Notes under the pieces: model-generated | The model's database searches: none | What the model saw: the letters and a program-made list of their open reading frames with translations, nothing else | What the model was told of the DNA's origin: nothing | Program-made: the position numbers and the translations under genes | Assembly (NCBI GenBank): GCA_002215645.1 | Contig: NGFI01000005.1 | Span: 364,678 to 428,677, forward strand | Length of the DNA stretch: 64,000 nucleotides | Source of the DNA: Gemmatimonadetes bacterium 2013_60CM_65_52 | GTDB taxonomy: Bacteria > Gemmatimonadota > Gemmatimonadetes > Gemmatimonadales > Gemmatimonadaceae | Reading direction: 5' to 3' | Shown: positions 7,772 to 16,225 of the stretch, one piece after another | Position numbering within the stretch: position 1 is the stretch's first letter | Layout: each line of letters starts with the position of its first letter

Positions 7772-9388
7772 ATGAACTACTCCAGCAATCGCGCCTCGCT
7801 GAGGAAGCTCGTGCTCCTCGCATCGGCGCTGACTCTCGGCGGTGCGGCATGCGCCGATCTCACCGAAGTGCCGGTCAGCGGCATCACGGCGGCGTACTAC
7901 GACACGCCGGCCGGATTCGACGCCGCCATCAACGCATCATACGAGGGACTGCGCGCGTTCTACGCGGTCCAGCGCGGCTTCGCCGTGACGGTGTTCGGCA
8001 CGGACGAATACACCCGCGGCGCCGACGGCGCCTACAAGTACATCAACGACTACACGTCGCAGTTGAACGGCGACGATCAATACTTCCGCGAGAACTGGCA
8101 GTTGATCTGGCGTGCCATCAACACGGCAAACGCCGTGGTGGGCCGTAGCAAGACGGTCCAGCTCTCGGACGCGGTGAAGAACGCGAAGGTCGCGGAAGTC
8201 CGCTTCCTGCGCGCGGTCTACTACTTCGACCTCGTGCGCATGTACGGCCCGCTGCCGCTGCAACTCGAGGAGACGACCGACCCGACGGTCAACACCACGC
8301 GTGATCCCGTGTCGAAGATCTACGACGCGATCATCGCCGATCTCGTGTTTGCCGAGGCCAATCTGCCGGCGACGCAGAAAGACTACGGGCGTGCAACGAA
8401 GCCCGCGGCGCAGCACCTCCTCGCGCTGGCGTACCTCACGCGCAACGCGCCCGGCGATGCCACGCTCGCGGCCACGAAGGCCAAGGCCGTGCTGGCGGAC
8501 CCGCAGTTCGCGCTGCTGCCGCGGTGGGCGGACAACTTCGTGTTCGGCAACAAGAAGAACAAGGAAGTCGTCTTCTCGGTGCAATACACCAATGACCCGC
8601 TCACCACCGGCGACGGCAACGAGGGCCATCTCTATTTTCTGATGGCGTACGAGTTGTTCCCCGGCATGTTACGGGATGTCCAGGGGGGACGTGCCTTCAA
8701 GCGCTTCCGGCCCACGGATTGGCTGCTGGGCCTCTGGGATCGCACGAAGGACTCCCGCTACGACGACGGCTTCCAGACCGTTTGGTACGCGAACAATGCC
8801 GGGACGATTCCCAAGGACGCCTCGGGCAAACCGAAGTTCGCGCTGGGCGACACGGCCATCTGGATGCCGGGCTTCGAGGTGACGGCGGCGTTCCGCGCGA
8901 CGAAGCCATACACGATCATCGCGCCGAGTCAGTACACGGACGCGGCGTTCCCGACGCTGAACAAGTTCCTCGATCCCGCGCGTCTCACCGTGAACGACAC
9001 GCGTGGCTCGCGTGACTTCGTGGTGGCCCGCCTCGCCGAGACAAATCTCATTGCGGCCGAGGCGCTGTTCCGCGACGGCAAGGCCGCCGAAGCCGTGACC
9101 TACATCAACGCCGTGCGGCAGCGCGCGGCCAAACCGGGTCAGTCGGCGGCGATGGCCGTAACGCCCGCAGATCTCAGCATCGATTTCATTCTCGACGAGC
9201 GTGCCCGTGAGCTGGCCGGCGAAATGACGCGCTGGTTCGATCTCGTTCGCACCGGCAAGCTCGTCGAGCGCGTGAAGCTGTACAATGTCGCGGGTGGGCC
9301 AAACATCCAGGCGTATCACATTCTGCGTCCCATTCCGAGCCAGCAGTTGCAGGCCGCACCCGGTTTCGCGCAGAATCCGGGGTATTGA
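7772..9388 (+). CDS. SusD/RagB-type outer-membrane glycan-binding lipoprotein
   Basis: A 538-residue lipoprotein partner of the SusC receptor that caps the barrel and binds the glycan at the cell surface. The signal peptide ends in a lipobox around LGGAAC (lipidated Cys about residue 28). The middle carries helical TPR-like segments and AEVRFLRAVYYFDLVRMYG, a typical SusD motif. The C-terminal family segment is present as LDERARELAGEMTRWFDLVR, followed by HILRPIPSQQL and a terminal NPGY, the usual SusD ending. It is tightly spaced with the receptor gene upstream and the ABC permease gene downstream. The combination of SusD with an RbsC-type permease in one operon is less common than SusCD with glycosidases. 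Confidence 0.92.
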   Translation: MNYSSNRASLRKLVLLASALTLGGAACADLTEVPVSGITAAYYDTPAGFDAAINASYEGLRAFYAVQRGFAVTVFGTDEYTRGADGAYKYINDYTSQLNGDDQYFRENWQLIWRAINTANAVVGRSKTVQLSDAVKNAKVAEVRFLRAVYYFDLVRMYGPLPLQLEETTDPTVNTTRDPVSKIYDAIIADLVFAEANLPATQKDYGRATKPAAQHLLALAYLTRNAPGDATLAATKAKAVLADPQFALLPRWADNFVFGNKKNKEVVFSVQYTNDPLTTGDGNEGHLYFLMAYELFPGMLRDVQGGRAFKRFRPTDWLLGLWDRTKDSRYDDGFQTVWYANNAGTIPKDASGKPKFALGDTAIWMPGFEVTAAFRATKPYTIIAPSQYTDAAFPTLNKFLDPARLTVNDTRGSRDFVVARLAETNLIAAEALFRDGKAAEAVTYINAVRQRAAKPGQSAAMAVTPADLSIDFILDERARELAGEMTRWFDLVRTGKLVERVKLYNVAGGPNIQAYHILRPIPSQQLQAAPGFAQNPGY

Positions 9389-9402
9389 TCACGGAGCTTC
9401 AG

Positions 9403-10434
9403 GTGGGTGAGCGGGTGGACGGGCCACGTGCGATCGGCCCGTCCGCGCTGCTCCACGCGGGGATCGGACGACTCGGACCGGCCATCGGGCTGGTGCTCGT
9501 CGTCGTCGTGTTCGCCGTCCTCGCGCCGTCTCCCGCGCGCTACCTCTCGTCATTCAATCTTCGCATCGTTCTCTCCCAGACGGTCATCGTCGCGCTGGGC
9601 GCCATCGGCATGACGATGATCGTGGTGAGCGGGGGCATCGATCTCTCCGTGGGGGCCGTCATCGCCCTCACAGGCGTCATGACGGCCCTGGCCCTCGCGC
9701 AGCATTGGCCGGCGTTCCTCGCCGTTCTCGCCGGCATTACTGTTGGCGGCGTGATCGGGCTGGTGAACGGTCTCCTCATCACCACGCTGCGCATCGTCCC
9801 CTTCATCGTCACGCTTGGGATGCTGGGGATTGCTCGAGGGTTGGCGAAATGGGCGGCGCACGAGCAGACCGTCAACGCGCCTCCCTCGTGGGTGAACGAT
9901 CTGCTCGTCACGTTTCCGCGTCCGTCGTGGCTCGTGCTTCCGCCAGGCGTGTGGATCACGCTCGCACTGGCGGCGCTCGCGGCGCTGATACTCGCGCGCA
10001 CCGTGTTCGGGCGACACATCTTTGCTCTGGGCTCCAACGAGGCCGCCGCGCGCGCCTGCGGCATCGACACCGCTCGGCTCCGTGTGGCGACGTATGGGTC
10101 GGCAGGTGTGTTGTTCGGGCTGGCGGGCGTGATGCAGATGTCGCGGCTCCGGCAGGGCGACCCCACGGTGGCCAATGGCGCGGAGCTCGACATCATTGCG
10201 GCGGTCGTCATCGGCGGCGGAAGCCTGGCCGGTGGCGAAGGCAGCATCGCCGGCTCGATGATCGGTGCGCTCATCATGGCGTTCCTCCGCAATGGCTGCC
10301 AGCAGATGGGCTGGCCCAACTACATACAGGAAATCATCATCGGCGCCATCATCGTCGCGGCGGTCGCGCTCGACCGGGCGCGCGCCGGGTGGGCGCAGCG
10401 AAGCTGGGTCGCGGGGCAAGGGGTGGATGGATAG
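9403..10434 (+). CDS. Sugar ABC transporter permease (RbsC-like)
   Basis: A 343-residue inner-membrane permease of the branched-chain/ribose-type family (BPD_transp_2), moving a monosaccharide into the cytoplasm with the binding protein and ATPase encoded 6-7 kb downstream in the same operon. About eight to ten hydrophobic helices are visible. The motif SGGIDLSVGAVIALTGV is the family hallmark in helix 2-3, and GGGSLAGGEGSIAGSMIGA lies near the end. The start was set at GTG 9403 because GGAG lies six bases before it; a TTG at 9385 overlapping the SusD stop is possible but has no ribosome-binding site. Its end overlaps the lactonase start by 8 bases. Confidence 0.9.
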   Translation: MGERVDGPRAIGPSALLHAGIGRLGPAIGLVLVVVVFAVLAPSPARYLSSFNLRIVLSQTVIVALGAIGMTMIVVSGGIDLSVGAVIALTGVMTALALAQHWPAFLAVLAGITVGGVIGLVNGLLITTLRIVPFIVTLGMLGIARGLAKWAAHEQTVNAPPSWVNDLLVTFPRPSWLVLPPGVWITLALAALAALILARTVFGRHIFALGSNEAAARACGIDTARLRVATYGSAGVLFGLAGVMQMSRLRQGDPTVANGAELDIIAAVVIGGGSLAGGEGSIAGSMIGALIMAFLRNGCQQMGWPNYIQEIIIGAIIVAAVALDRARAGWAQRSWVAGQGVDG

Positions 10435-11296
10435 CATTCGCCGGATGGTGATCGACTCGCACGTGCACTTCTGGGATCCGTCGGCACTCAGCTATCCGTG
10501 GATCGAACAGGTGTACGCGCTGCGCCGCCCGTTCTTGCCGGCCGACTACGACGCGCTCTCCGCGGACCGCATCGATGGCGTCGTCGTGGTGGAAGCCAAC
10601 AGCGCCGCCGGCGAGGCGCCCGCCGAAGTGGAGTTTCTCGCGGAGCTCGCGACGCGCGAGCCGCGCATCATGGGCATCGTGGTGTTTCTTGAGGTCACCG
10701 ATCACGCGACGCTGGATGCAACGCTTCCGGCGCTCGCCGGGCGCGACGCCGTGGTGGGTGTACGGCACAACGTCCAGGGCACGCCTCGCGGATATTGCCT
10801 CACGTCCACTTTCGTGCGCGGCGTGCGGCGCGTTGCCGCCGAAAGGTTGACGTTCGACCTGTGCATCACGGCCGATCAGTTCGACGAAGCGCTGTCGCTC
10901 GTGGAACAGTGCGATGGAGTGGACATCGTGCTCGACCACTGCGGCAAGCCGGCCATCCGGAACGACGCGTTCGCGCCGTGGGCCGCCGCCATCGAGCGCA
11001 TGGCGTCGCACGCCCGCGTGACCTGCAAGATCTCTGGGTTGCTCACGGAGGCGCGGCCCGATCAGCGTCACGCCGACGCCCTTCGGCCGTACGTGGAGCA
11101 CGTGCGTACCTGCTTTGGCGCCGACCGCATTCTCTATGGGAGCGACTGGCCCGTCGTCACACTCGCGGGAGGGGAAGCGCTCTGGCGCGACATCATGGAC
11201 GAGCTGACGGCCGACTGGCCAGCAGCGGAACAGGACGCATTCTATTCGGGTAACGCCGCGCGCCGCTACAATCTCCGTCGCCATGCCAGCCGCTGA
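10427..11296 (+). CDS. Amidohydrolase-2 family L-fucono-1,5-lactonase
   Basis: A 289-residue TIM-barrel hydrolase of the amidohydrolase-2 (COG3618) family that opens sugar lactones. The N-terminal metal motif is DSHVHFWDP (His12 and His14), the middle histidine is in IVLDHCGKP, and the catalytic aspartate is in LYGSDWPV. In the L-fucose oxidative pathway this family hydrolyses L-fucono-lactone to L-fuconate. The assignment to fucose rests on the adjacent L-fuconate dehydratase; L-rhamnono- or galactono-lactone are the main alternatives. The start ATG at 10427 follows AAGGGG and overlaps the permease; an ATG six codons downstream is possible. No signal peptide, so cytoplasmic. Its end overlaps the next SDR gene by 14 bases. 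Confidence 0.85.
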   Translation: MDSIRRMVIDSHVHFWDPSALSYPWIEQVYALRRPFLPADYDALSADRIDGVVVVEANSAAGEAPAEVEFLAELATREPRIMGIVVFLEVTDHATLDATLPALAGRDAVVGVRHNVQGTPRGYCLTSTFVRGVRRVAAERLTFDLCITADQFDEALSLVEQCDGVDIVLDHCGKPAIRNDAFAPWAAAIERMASHARVTCKISGLLTEARPDQRHADALRPYVEHVRTCFGADRILYGSDWPVVTLAGGEALWRDIMDELTADWPAAEQDAFYSGNAARRYNLRRHASR

Positions 11297-12074
11297 CTCT
11301 CCGCTGCCGTCACTATCGCTCCAGGGGCGCGTGGCCATCGTCACGGGCGGCGGATCGGGCATCGGACAAGCGATTGCAATCGCATTCGCGCATGCAGGCG
11401 CGTTCGTCGCCATCCTGGACCTTGTCGCTGACGACACGGCGCGGCAGATCCAACGCGCCGGGCACAAGGCCGTTCATCTCGCTTGCGACGTGTCGAGCCA
11501 ATCCGCGGTGGACGAGACATTCGCCACAGTCAGGGACTCATACGGTCCGCTCGACGTGCTGGTGAACAGCGCCGGCGTGGCACACGTCGGCACCGTGGAG
11601 CAGACCACGGAGGCAGATCTCGATCGGCTCTACGCCGTGAACGTAAAGGGCGTCTACAACTGCCTGCGCGCCGGCGTGATGGCAATGAAGGGGCGCGGCG
11701 GCGCGATTCTGAACATCGCGTCCATCGTCTCGACCGTCGGCATTCCCGACCGGTTTGCGTATTCGATGAGCAAGGGCGCGGTGCTCACGATGACCTTTTC
11801 CGTGGCGTGCGACTACGTGAGTCACGGCATCCGCTGCAACGCGGTGTCGCCGGCGCGCGTGCACACGCCGTTCGTGGACGGCTTTCTCGCCCGCAACTAT
11901 CCGGGGCGTGAGAAGGAAATGTTCGAGAAGCTCTCCCGCACGCAGCCCATCGGCCGCATGGGCGAGCCGCGCGAGATCGCGGATCTCGCGCTCTTTCTAT
12001 GCTCCGACGCCGCCCGCTTCATTACCGGAAGCAACTTCCCCATCGACGGCGGTTTCGTCTCCCTCAGAGTCTGA
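11283..12074 (+). CDS. SDR dehydrogenase, candidate 2-keto-3-deoxy-L-fuconate dehydrogenase
   Basis: A 263-residue classical short-chain dehydrogenase/reductase. The cofactor loop is TGGGSGIG, with NSAG in strand 4, and the catalytic tetrad is visible as the Ser in NIASIVS and YSMSK. The acidic residue after strand 2 (LDLVADD) favours NAD over NADP. In the published Xanthomonas pathway an SDR oxidises 2-keto-3-deoxy-L-fuconate to the 2,4-diketo acid that the FAH enzyme then splits. This gene sits directly before the FAH gene (4-base gap), which fits that role best, but the operon has a second SDR and the two cannot be told apart from sequence alone. Confidence 0.8.
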   Translation: MPAADSPLPSLSLQGRVAIVTGGGSGIGQAIAIAFAHAGAFVAILDLVADDTARQIQRAGHKAVHLACDVSSQSAVDETFATVRDSYGPLDVLVNSAGVAHVGTVEQTTEADLDRLYAVNVKGVYNCLRAGVMAMKGRGGAILNIASIVSTVGIPDRFAYSMSKGAVLTMTFSVACDYVSHGIRCNAVSPARVHTPFVDGFLARNYPGREKEMFEKLSRTQPIGRMGEPREIADLALFLCSDAARFITGSNFPIDGGFVSLRV

Positions 12075-12078
12075 CGAC

Positions 12079-12933
12079 ATGAAGCTCATTCGATTCGGCC
12101 CACCGGGCGCCGAGCGTCCGGGATTGCAACTGGAGAACGGACGGCGTGTGGATGCGTCGGCGTTCGGCGCCGACTACGACGAAGTGTTCTTCGGCGGCGA
12201 CGGCCTGGAGCGCCTTGCCCGCTGGGCCTCGGACAACGCCGAGCGCGCACCGACTGTGGCCGCCGACACCCGACTGGGCCCGCCGCTCCGCAGGCCGAGC
12301 AAGATCGTTTGCGTGGGGCTCAACTACCGGGATCACGCGCGCGAGTCCGGCATGACGGTTCCGCCGGAGCCGGTCATCTTCATGAAGGCCACGAGCGCGA
12401 TCGTCGGACCGAACGACGACGTCATCATTCCGCGCGGCAGCACGAAGACGGACTGGGAGGTCGAGCTCGCAATCGTCATCGGCAAGCGTGCCAGCTATGT
12501 CGCCGAGCGGGATGCAATGGAGTACGTGGCCGGATACGTCCTGCACAACGATTACTCGGAGCGCCATTTCCAGCTCGAGCGCGCTGGGCAGTGGGTCAAG
12601 GGCAAGAGCTGCGACACGTTTGCACCGCTTGGACCGTTCATCGCCACGAAGGACGAGATAGCCGACGTCCACGATCTAAGACTATGGCTAACAGTGAATG
12701 ACGAGGCGAAGCAGGACGGGACCACGCGTGACCTGGTCTTCAACGTGCCGATGCTGGTGAGCTACATCAGCCACTTCATGACGCTGTGTTCCGGCGACGT
12801 GATCTCGACGGGCACGCCGGCAGGCGTCGCCTCCGGGCACGCGCCCGTGCGGTTTCTGCACGAAGGTGACGTCGTGGAGCTCGGCATCGATGGGCTCGGC
12901 CATTCACGCCAGCGCCTTCGCGCCTGGGCGTGA
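12079..12933 (+). CDS. FAH-family hydrolase, candidate 2,4-diketo-3-deoxy-L-fuconate hydrolase
   Basis: A 284-residue fumarylacetoacetate hydrolase-family enzyme. It should cleave the 2,4-diketo-3-deoxy acid into pyruvate and L-lactate, the last step of oxidative L-fucose breakdown. The N-terminal subdomain precedes the core that begins KIVCVGLNYRDHARESG. Metal-binding acidic residues are in TDWEVELAIVIG, and CDTFAPLGPF, STGTPAGV and GDVVELGIDGLG are typical family segments. The start ATG at 12079 lies 4 bases after the SDR stop. Its stop overlaps the next gene as TGATG, a sign of translational coupling. Cytoplasmic; no signal peptide. Confidence 0.87.
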   Translation: MKLIRFGPPGAERPGLQLENGRRVDASAFGADYDEVFFGGDGLERLARWASDNAERAPTVAADTRLGPPLRRPSKIVCVGLNYRDHARESGMTVPPEPVIFMKATSAIVGPNDDVIIPRGSTKTDWEVELAIVIGKRASYVAERDAMEYVAGYVLHNDYSERHFQLERAGQWVKGKSCDTFAPLGPFIATKDEIADVHDLRLWLTVNDEAKQDGTTRDLVFNVPMLVSYISHFMTLCSGDVISTGTPAGVASGHAPVRFLHEGDVVELGIDGLGHSRQRLRAWA

Positions 12934-13694
12934 TGCGTCTCGCCGGACGGTCGGCACTGATCACCGGAGCGGGGTCGGGCATTGGCCGTGCCTCTGCGCG
13001 TCGCTTCGCTCGCGAGGGCGCGAAGGTCGTCATCGCGTCGCCAGAGGATGAGGCATGCAGGGCGCTGGTGCGTGAGATTGAAGTGTCAGGTGGAACAGCC
13101 AAGTTCGTGCACGCAGACGTAAGCCGGCGTGCGGACACCGAGCGCGCCATCGATCAATGCGTGGAGACATTCGGCGGCATCGACATTCTGTTCTGCAACG
13201 CGGGAATCAACCTGCCGAAGCTGCTGCCCGACACGAGCGACGACGAGATTGCGCGCGTCCTTGCGGTGAACGTCGTCGCGCTCATGCACGCGGCGCGGTA
13301 TGCCATCCCACGGATGCTGGCGTCCGGAGGCGGCTCCATTCTCTTTACAGCGAGCAAAACAGGTCTCGTCGCCCAGACGGACTCGCCGGTGTACTGCGCG
13401 TCGAAAGGCGCCGTGGTGATGCTCGCCAAGGCGCTAGCACTCGATTACGCGCGGAGCGGCATCCGGGTGAATGCGCTCTGTCCTGGCATCATCGATACGC
13501 CGATGCTCCAGCAATTTGCGGCTTCGCGCCCCGATCCCGCCGCGGCATGGACGTCGTACGAGGCGGCGCAGCCGATCGGCCGTCTTGGCACTGCCGAGGA
13601 GTGTGCGGACGCGGCGCTCTGGCTCGTGTCCGACGAGGCGACGTTCATTACCGGCGTCGCCCTGCCGGTGGACGGCGGCTTCACGGCGATGTGA
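12933..13694 (+). CDS. SDR dehydrogenase, candidate L-fucose dehydrogenase
   Basis: A 253-residue classical SDR with the cofactor loop TGAGSGIG, NAG in strand 4 (FCNAGINLP), and the catalytic Ser and Tyr-Lys in FTASKTGL and YCASK. It could oxidise L-fucose at C1 to the lactone (SDR-type L-fucose dehydrogenases are known in Burkholderia and in mammals) or be the 2-keto-3-deoxy-fuconate dehydrogenase. The start is the ATG at 12933, sharing its A with the FAH stop; a GTG one codon earlier is equally possible. Its stop overlaps the dehydratase start. There is no recognisable mutarotase gene nearby. Confidence 0.8.
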   Translation: MRLAGRSALITGAGSGIGRASARRFAREGAKVVIASPEDEACRALVREIEVSGGTAKFVHADVSRRADTERAIDQCVETFGGIDILFCNAGINLPKLLPDTSDDEIARVLAVNVVALMHAARYAIPRMLASGGGSILFTASKTGLVAQTDSPVYCASKGAVVMLAKALALDYARSGIRVNALCPGIIDTPMLQQFAASRPDPAAAWTSYEAAQPIGRLGTAEECADAALWLVSDEATFITGVALPVDGGFTAM

Positions 13695-15043
13695 TGCTGA
13701 GCGCAAACAGGGCGCGCAGGTCCAGGCTCGGGCGCACGATCATTTCCGTCGACGTCCGCGACGTGCGCTTTCCCACGTCCGAGCAGCGCGACGGATCGGA
13801 CGCGATGAACCCGGACCCCGACTATTCCGCGGCGTACGTGGTCCTGCGCACCGACGTCGGTGATCACGAGGGACACGGGCTGACCTTTACCATCGGGCGC
13901 GGAAACGAGCTGTGTGTCGCGGCTGTCCAGACACTCGCTCCGTTCGTGGTGGGCCTCACCGTCGCTGAGATGGCGTCTGACATGGGCGCATTCTGGCGCC
14001 GCCTGGTGGGCGATTCGCAGCTCCGCTGGGTGGGGCCCGAAAAGGGCGTGCTGCACCTGGCCACGGCGGCCGTCGTGAATGCGGTGTGGGACCTCTGGGC
14101 CAAGCTCGAGGGCAAGCCGCTCTGGAAGCTGCTTGCTGACATGAGTCCGGCGGAGCTCGTTCGCTGCGTGGACTTCCGCTACATCACGGACGCACTCACA
14201 CCGGATGAAGCGATTGCGCTGCTCGAGCGCAATGCGGCATCGAAGCCGGAGCGCCAGGCGGAGCTGCTGCGGGACGGCTATCCGGCCTACACTACGTCGG
14301 CCGGATGGCTCGGCTACTCCGATGAGAAGATCCGTCGTCTCTGCCGCGAGGGATTGGCCGAGGGATGGTCGCACTTCAAGATCAAGGTGGGACGTGATCT
14401 CGCCGACGACGTGCGCCGTGCATCGATCATTCGCTCCGAGATCGGGCCGGACCGCAAGCTCATGATGGATGCGAATCAGGTGTGGGACGTCAATCAGGCG
14501 ATCGCCAGCGTGCGCGAGCTGGCACGGTTCGACCCGTGGTGGATCGAGGAGCCGACGAGCCCCGACGACGTCCTCGGTCACGCCACAATCGCAAAGGCCA
14601 TCGCGCCGATTGGCGTTGCCACGGGCGAACAATGTCAGAATCGCGTGGTCTTCAAGCAGCTCATGCAGGCCAATGCCATCCGCTTCTGTCAGATCGACAG
14701 TTGCCGGTTGGGTGGCGTGAATGAGGTGATCGCCGTTCTCCTGCTTGCAGCAAAGTTCGGAATTCCCGTGTGCCCGCACGCCGGCGGTGTTGGACTCTGC
14801 GAGTACGTGCAGCATCTCGCCATGTTCGACTACATCGCCGTGAGCGCGTCACTCGAGAACAGGATCGTCGAGTACGTGGATCATCTGCACGAGCACTTTC
14901 TCGAGCCGGTCGTGATCCGTAACGGCCGCTACGTGCCGCCCGTCGCGCCGGGCTACAGCATCACCATGCGCGCAGAAAGCATCGAGAGGTATTCCTACCC
15001 GCACGGCGACGCATGGCGCGGACGCGACGTGCCGCCAATCTGA
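13694..15043 (+). CDS. L-fuconate dehydratase (enolase superfamily)
   Basis: A 449-residue mandelate racemase-type enolase-superfamily enzyme that dehydrates L-fuconate to 2-keto-3-deoxy-L-fuconate with Mg2+. The KxK acid/base pair is in HFKIKVG (Lys229, Lys231). The metal ligands are Asp259 (MMDANQVWD), Glu285 (IEEPTSPDD) and Glu312 (GEQCQNR). Asp335 (FCQID) and His362 (CPHAGGVGLCEY) complete the His-Asp dyad. Every one of these sits 11 residues later than in the characterised Xanthomonas campestris FucD as I recall its numbering, an unbroken register that makes the assignment strong. The 11 extra residues are N-terminal (MLSANRARRSR) and may be a slightly early start. It is coupled by overlap to both neighbours. 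Confidence 0.93.
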   Translation: MLSANRARRSRLGRTIISVDVRDVRFPTSEQRDGSDAMNPDPDYSAAYVVLRTDVGDHEGHGLTFTIGRGNELCVAAVQTLAPFVVGLTVAEMASDMGAFWRRLVGDSQLRWVGPEKGVLHLATAAVVNAVWDLWAKLEGKPLWKLLADMSPAELVRCVDFRYITDALTPDEAIALLERNAASKPERQAELLRDGYPAYTTSAGWLGYSDEKIRRLCREGLAEGWSHFKIKVGRDLADDVRRASIIRSEIGPDRKLMMDANQVWDVNQAIASVRELARFDPWWIEEPTSPDDVLGHATIAKAIAPIGVATGEQCQNRVVFKQLMQANAIRFCQIDSCRLGGVNEVIAVLLLAAKFGIPVCPHAGGVGLCEYVQHLAMFDYIAVSASLENRIVEYVDHLHEHFLEPVVIRNGRYVPPVAPGYSITMRAESIERYSYPHGDAWRGRDVPPI

Positions 15044-16185
15044 TGCGAGCAGCGTATCTCGTTGACGTCGGCCGCATCGAGGTGCGCGACGCTCCTGTTA
15101 TTCCGCCGTCGGCCACGGAAGTCGTCGTACGTGTCGAGGCCACTGGCCTCTGCGGCACGGATCTGCACATCGTCGCGGGCGACTCCAACTATCACCGCGA
15201 TGCAGCCGGCCGCCCGATTCCCCTCGGGGAGCATCCCCAGATCCTCGGCCACGAGATCGCAGGCATCGTGGAGGAAGTGGGCGCCGGAGTACGCGACCTC
15301 GCGCCAGGCACGCGCGTGGTCGTGGATCAGGGCAGAACCTGTGTGAGCGAAGTCCGCCCAACGCTGTGTGAGTACTGCCGGAGCGGGGATTCGCATCAGT
15401 GCGAGCAGTACCGCGAGCACGGAATCACCGGCCTGCCAGGTGGATTCGCGGAGTACATCACCGTCCCAGCCGCAAACGCGGTGGCTCTTCGCTCGTCGCT
15501 CGGCGCGGACTGCGCGGCACTCGCCGAGCCACTCGGATGCGTCATCCATTCGATGGACGTCCTGCGCCGAGCCGCAGCACGCTATGCGTTCGATGAGGGA
15601 ACGTCCGGTAGTCAGGCTCGCACGGTGCTCGTGTGCGGCGCCGGCCCAGCCGGCCTCCTGTTCGTGCAGTATCTTCGCGCCATTGCCGGGTTTGAGGGCA
15701 CACTGCTGGTGAGCGAGCCGAATGCACGGAAGCGTCAATTGGCCGAGCGCTGGGGCGCGCAGACACTCGATCCGTCGTCGGGCGATCTCGTGGAACAGGT
15801 GCGCCAGCACACCATGGGGCGCGGCGCTGAGATCATCATCGAGGCATCAGGTGCAGGCACACTCTTTCAGCAGCTACCCGGGCTTGCACGTAAACAGGCC
15901 ACGATTCTCCTCTACGGGCACGGACATGCCGGCGTCGATCTCAGCGTGCTGAATCAGGTTCAGTTCCTCGAGCCCACGCTCCTGTCGCCAGTGGGCGCAT
16001 CAGGAGGGCACGACGCGCACGGACGACCGCTCACCTATCAGCTCGCGCTCGAGTACATCGAGTCGGCCCGCATCGACGTCGCGTCCCTCATCACGCACCG
16101 CTATCGCTCCCTCGACGCCGTCCCTGGCGCCTTTGCCGGCGATCACCGGCACTCCGATTACGTCAAGGGAGTCGTGCTGCCGTGA
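15043..16185 (+). CDS. Zinc-dependent medium-chain dehydrogenase (threonine/sorbitol DH-like)
   Basis: A 380-residue MDR-family alcohol dehydrogenase. The catalytic zinc site is visible as GLCGTDLH and GHEIAGIVEEVG. A lobe with RPTLCEYCRSGDSHQCEQ supplies structural-zinc cysteines. The nucleotide-binding domain contains VLVCGAGPAGLLFVQYLRA. The start ATG shares its A with the dehydratase stop (TGATG), tying the gene to the pathway. Its role is unclear: candidates are oxidation of L-fucose at C1, or of a pathway intermediate or a related polyol. It lies between the dehydratase and the ABC binding protein, so a sugar or sugar-acid substrate is likely. Confidence 0.82.
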   Translation: MRAAYLVDVGRIEVRDAPVIPPSATEVVVRVEATGLCGTDLHIVAGDSNYHRDAAGRPIPLGEHPQILGHEIAGIVEEVGAGVRDLAPGTRVVVDQGRTCVSEVRPTLCEYCRSGDSHQCEQYREHGITGLPGGFAEYITVPAANAVALRSSLGADCAALAEPLGCVIHSMDVLRRAAARYAFDEGTSGSQARTVLVCGAGPAGLLFVQYLRAIAGFEGTLLVSEPNARKRQLAERWGAQTLDPSSGDLVEQVRQHTMGRGAEIIIEASGAGTLFQQLPGLARKQATILLYGHGHAGVDLSVLNQVQFLEPTLLSPVGASGGHDAHGRPLTYQLALEYIESARIDVASLITHRYRSLDAVPGAFAGDHRHSDYVKGVVLP

Positions 16186-16225
16186 GACCGCCAACAGACC
16201 TCGAATCCCACTCGTCGAACAACCG

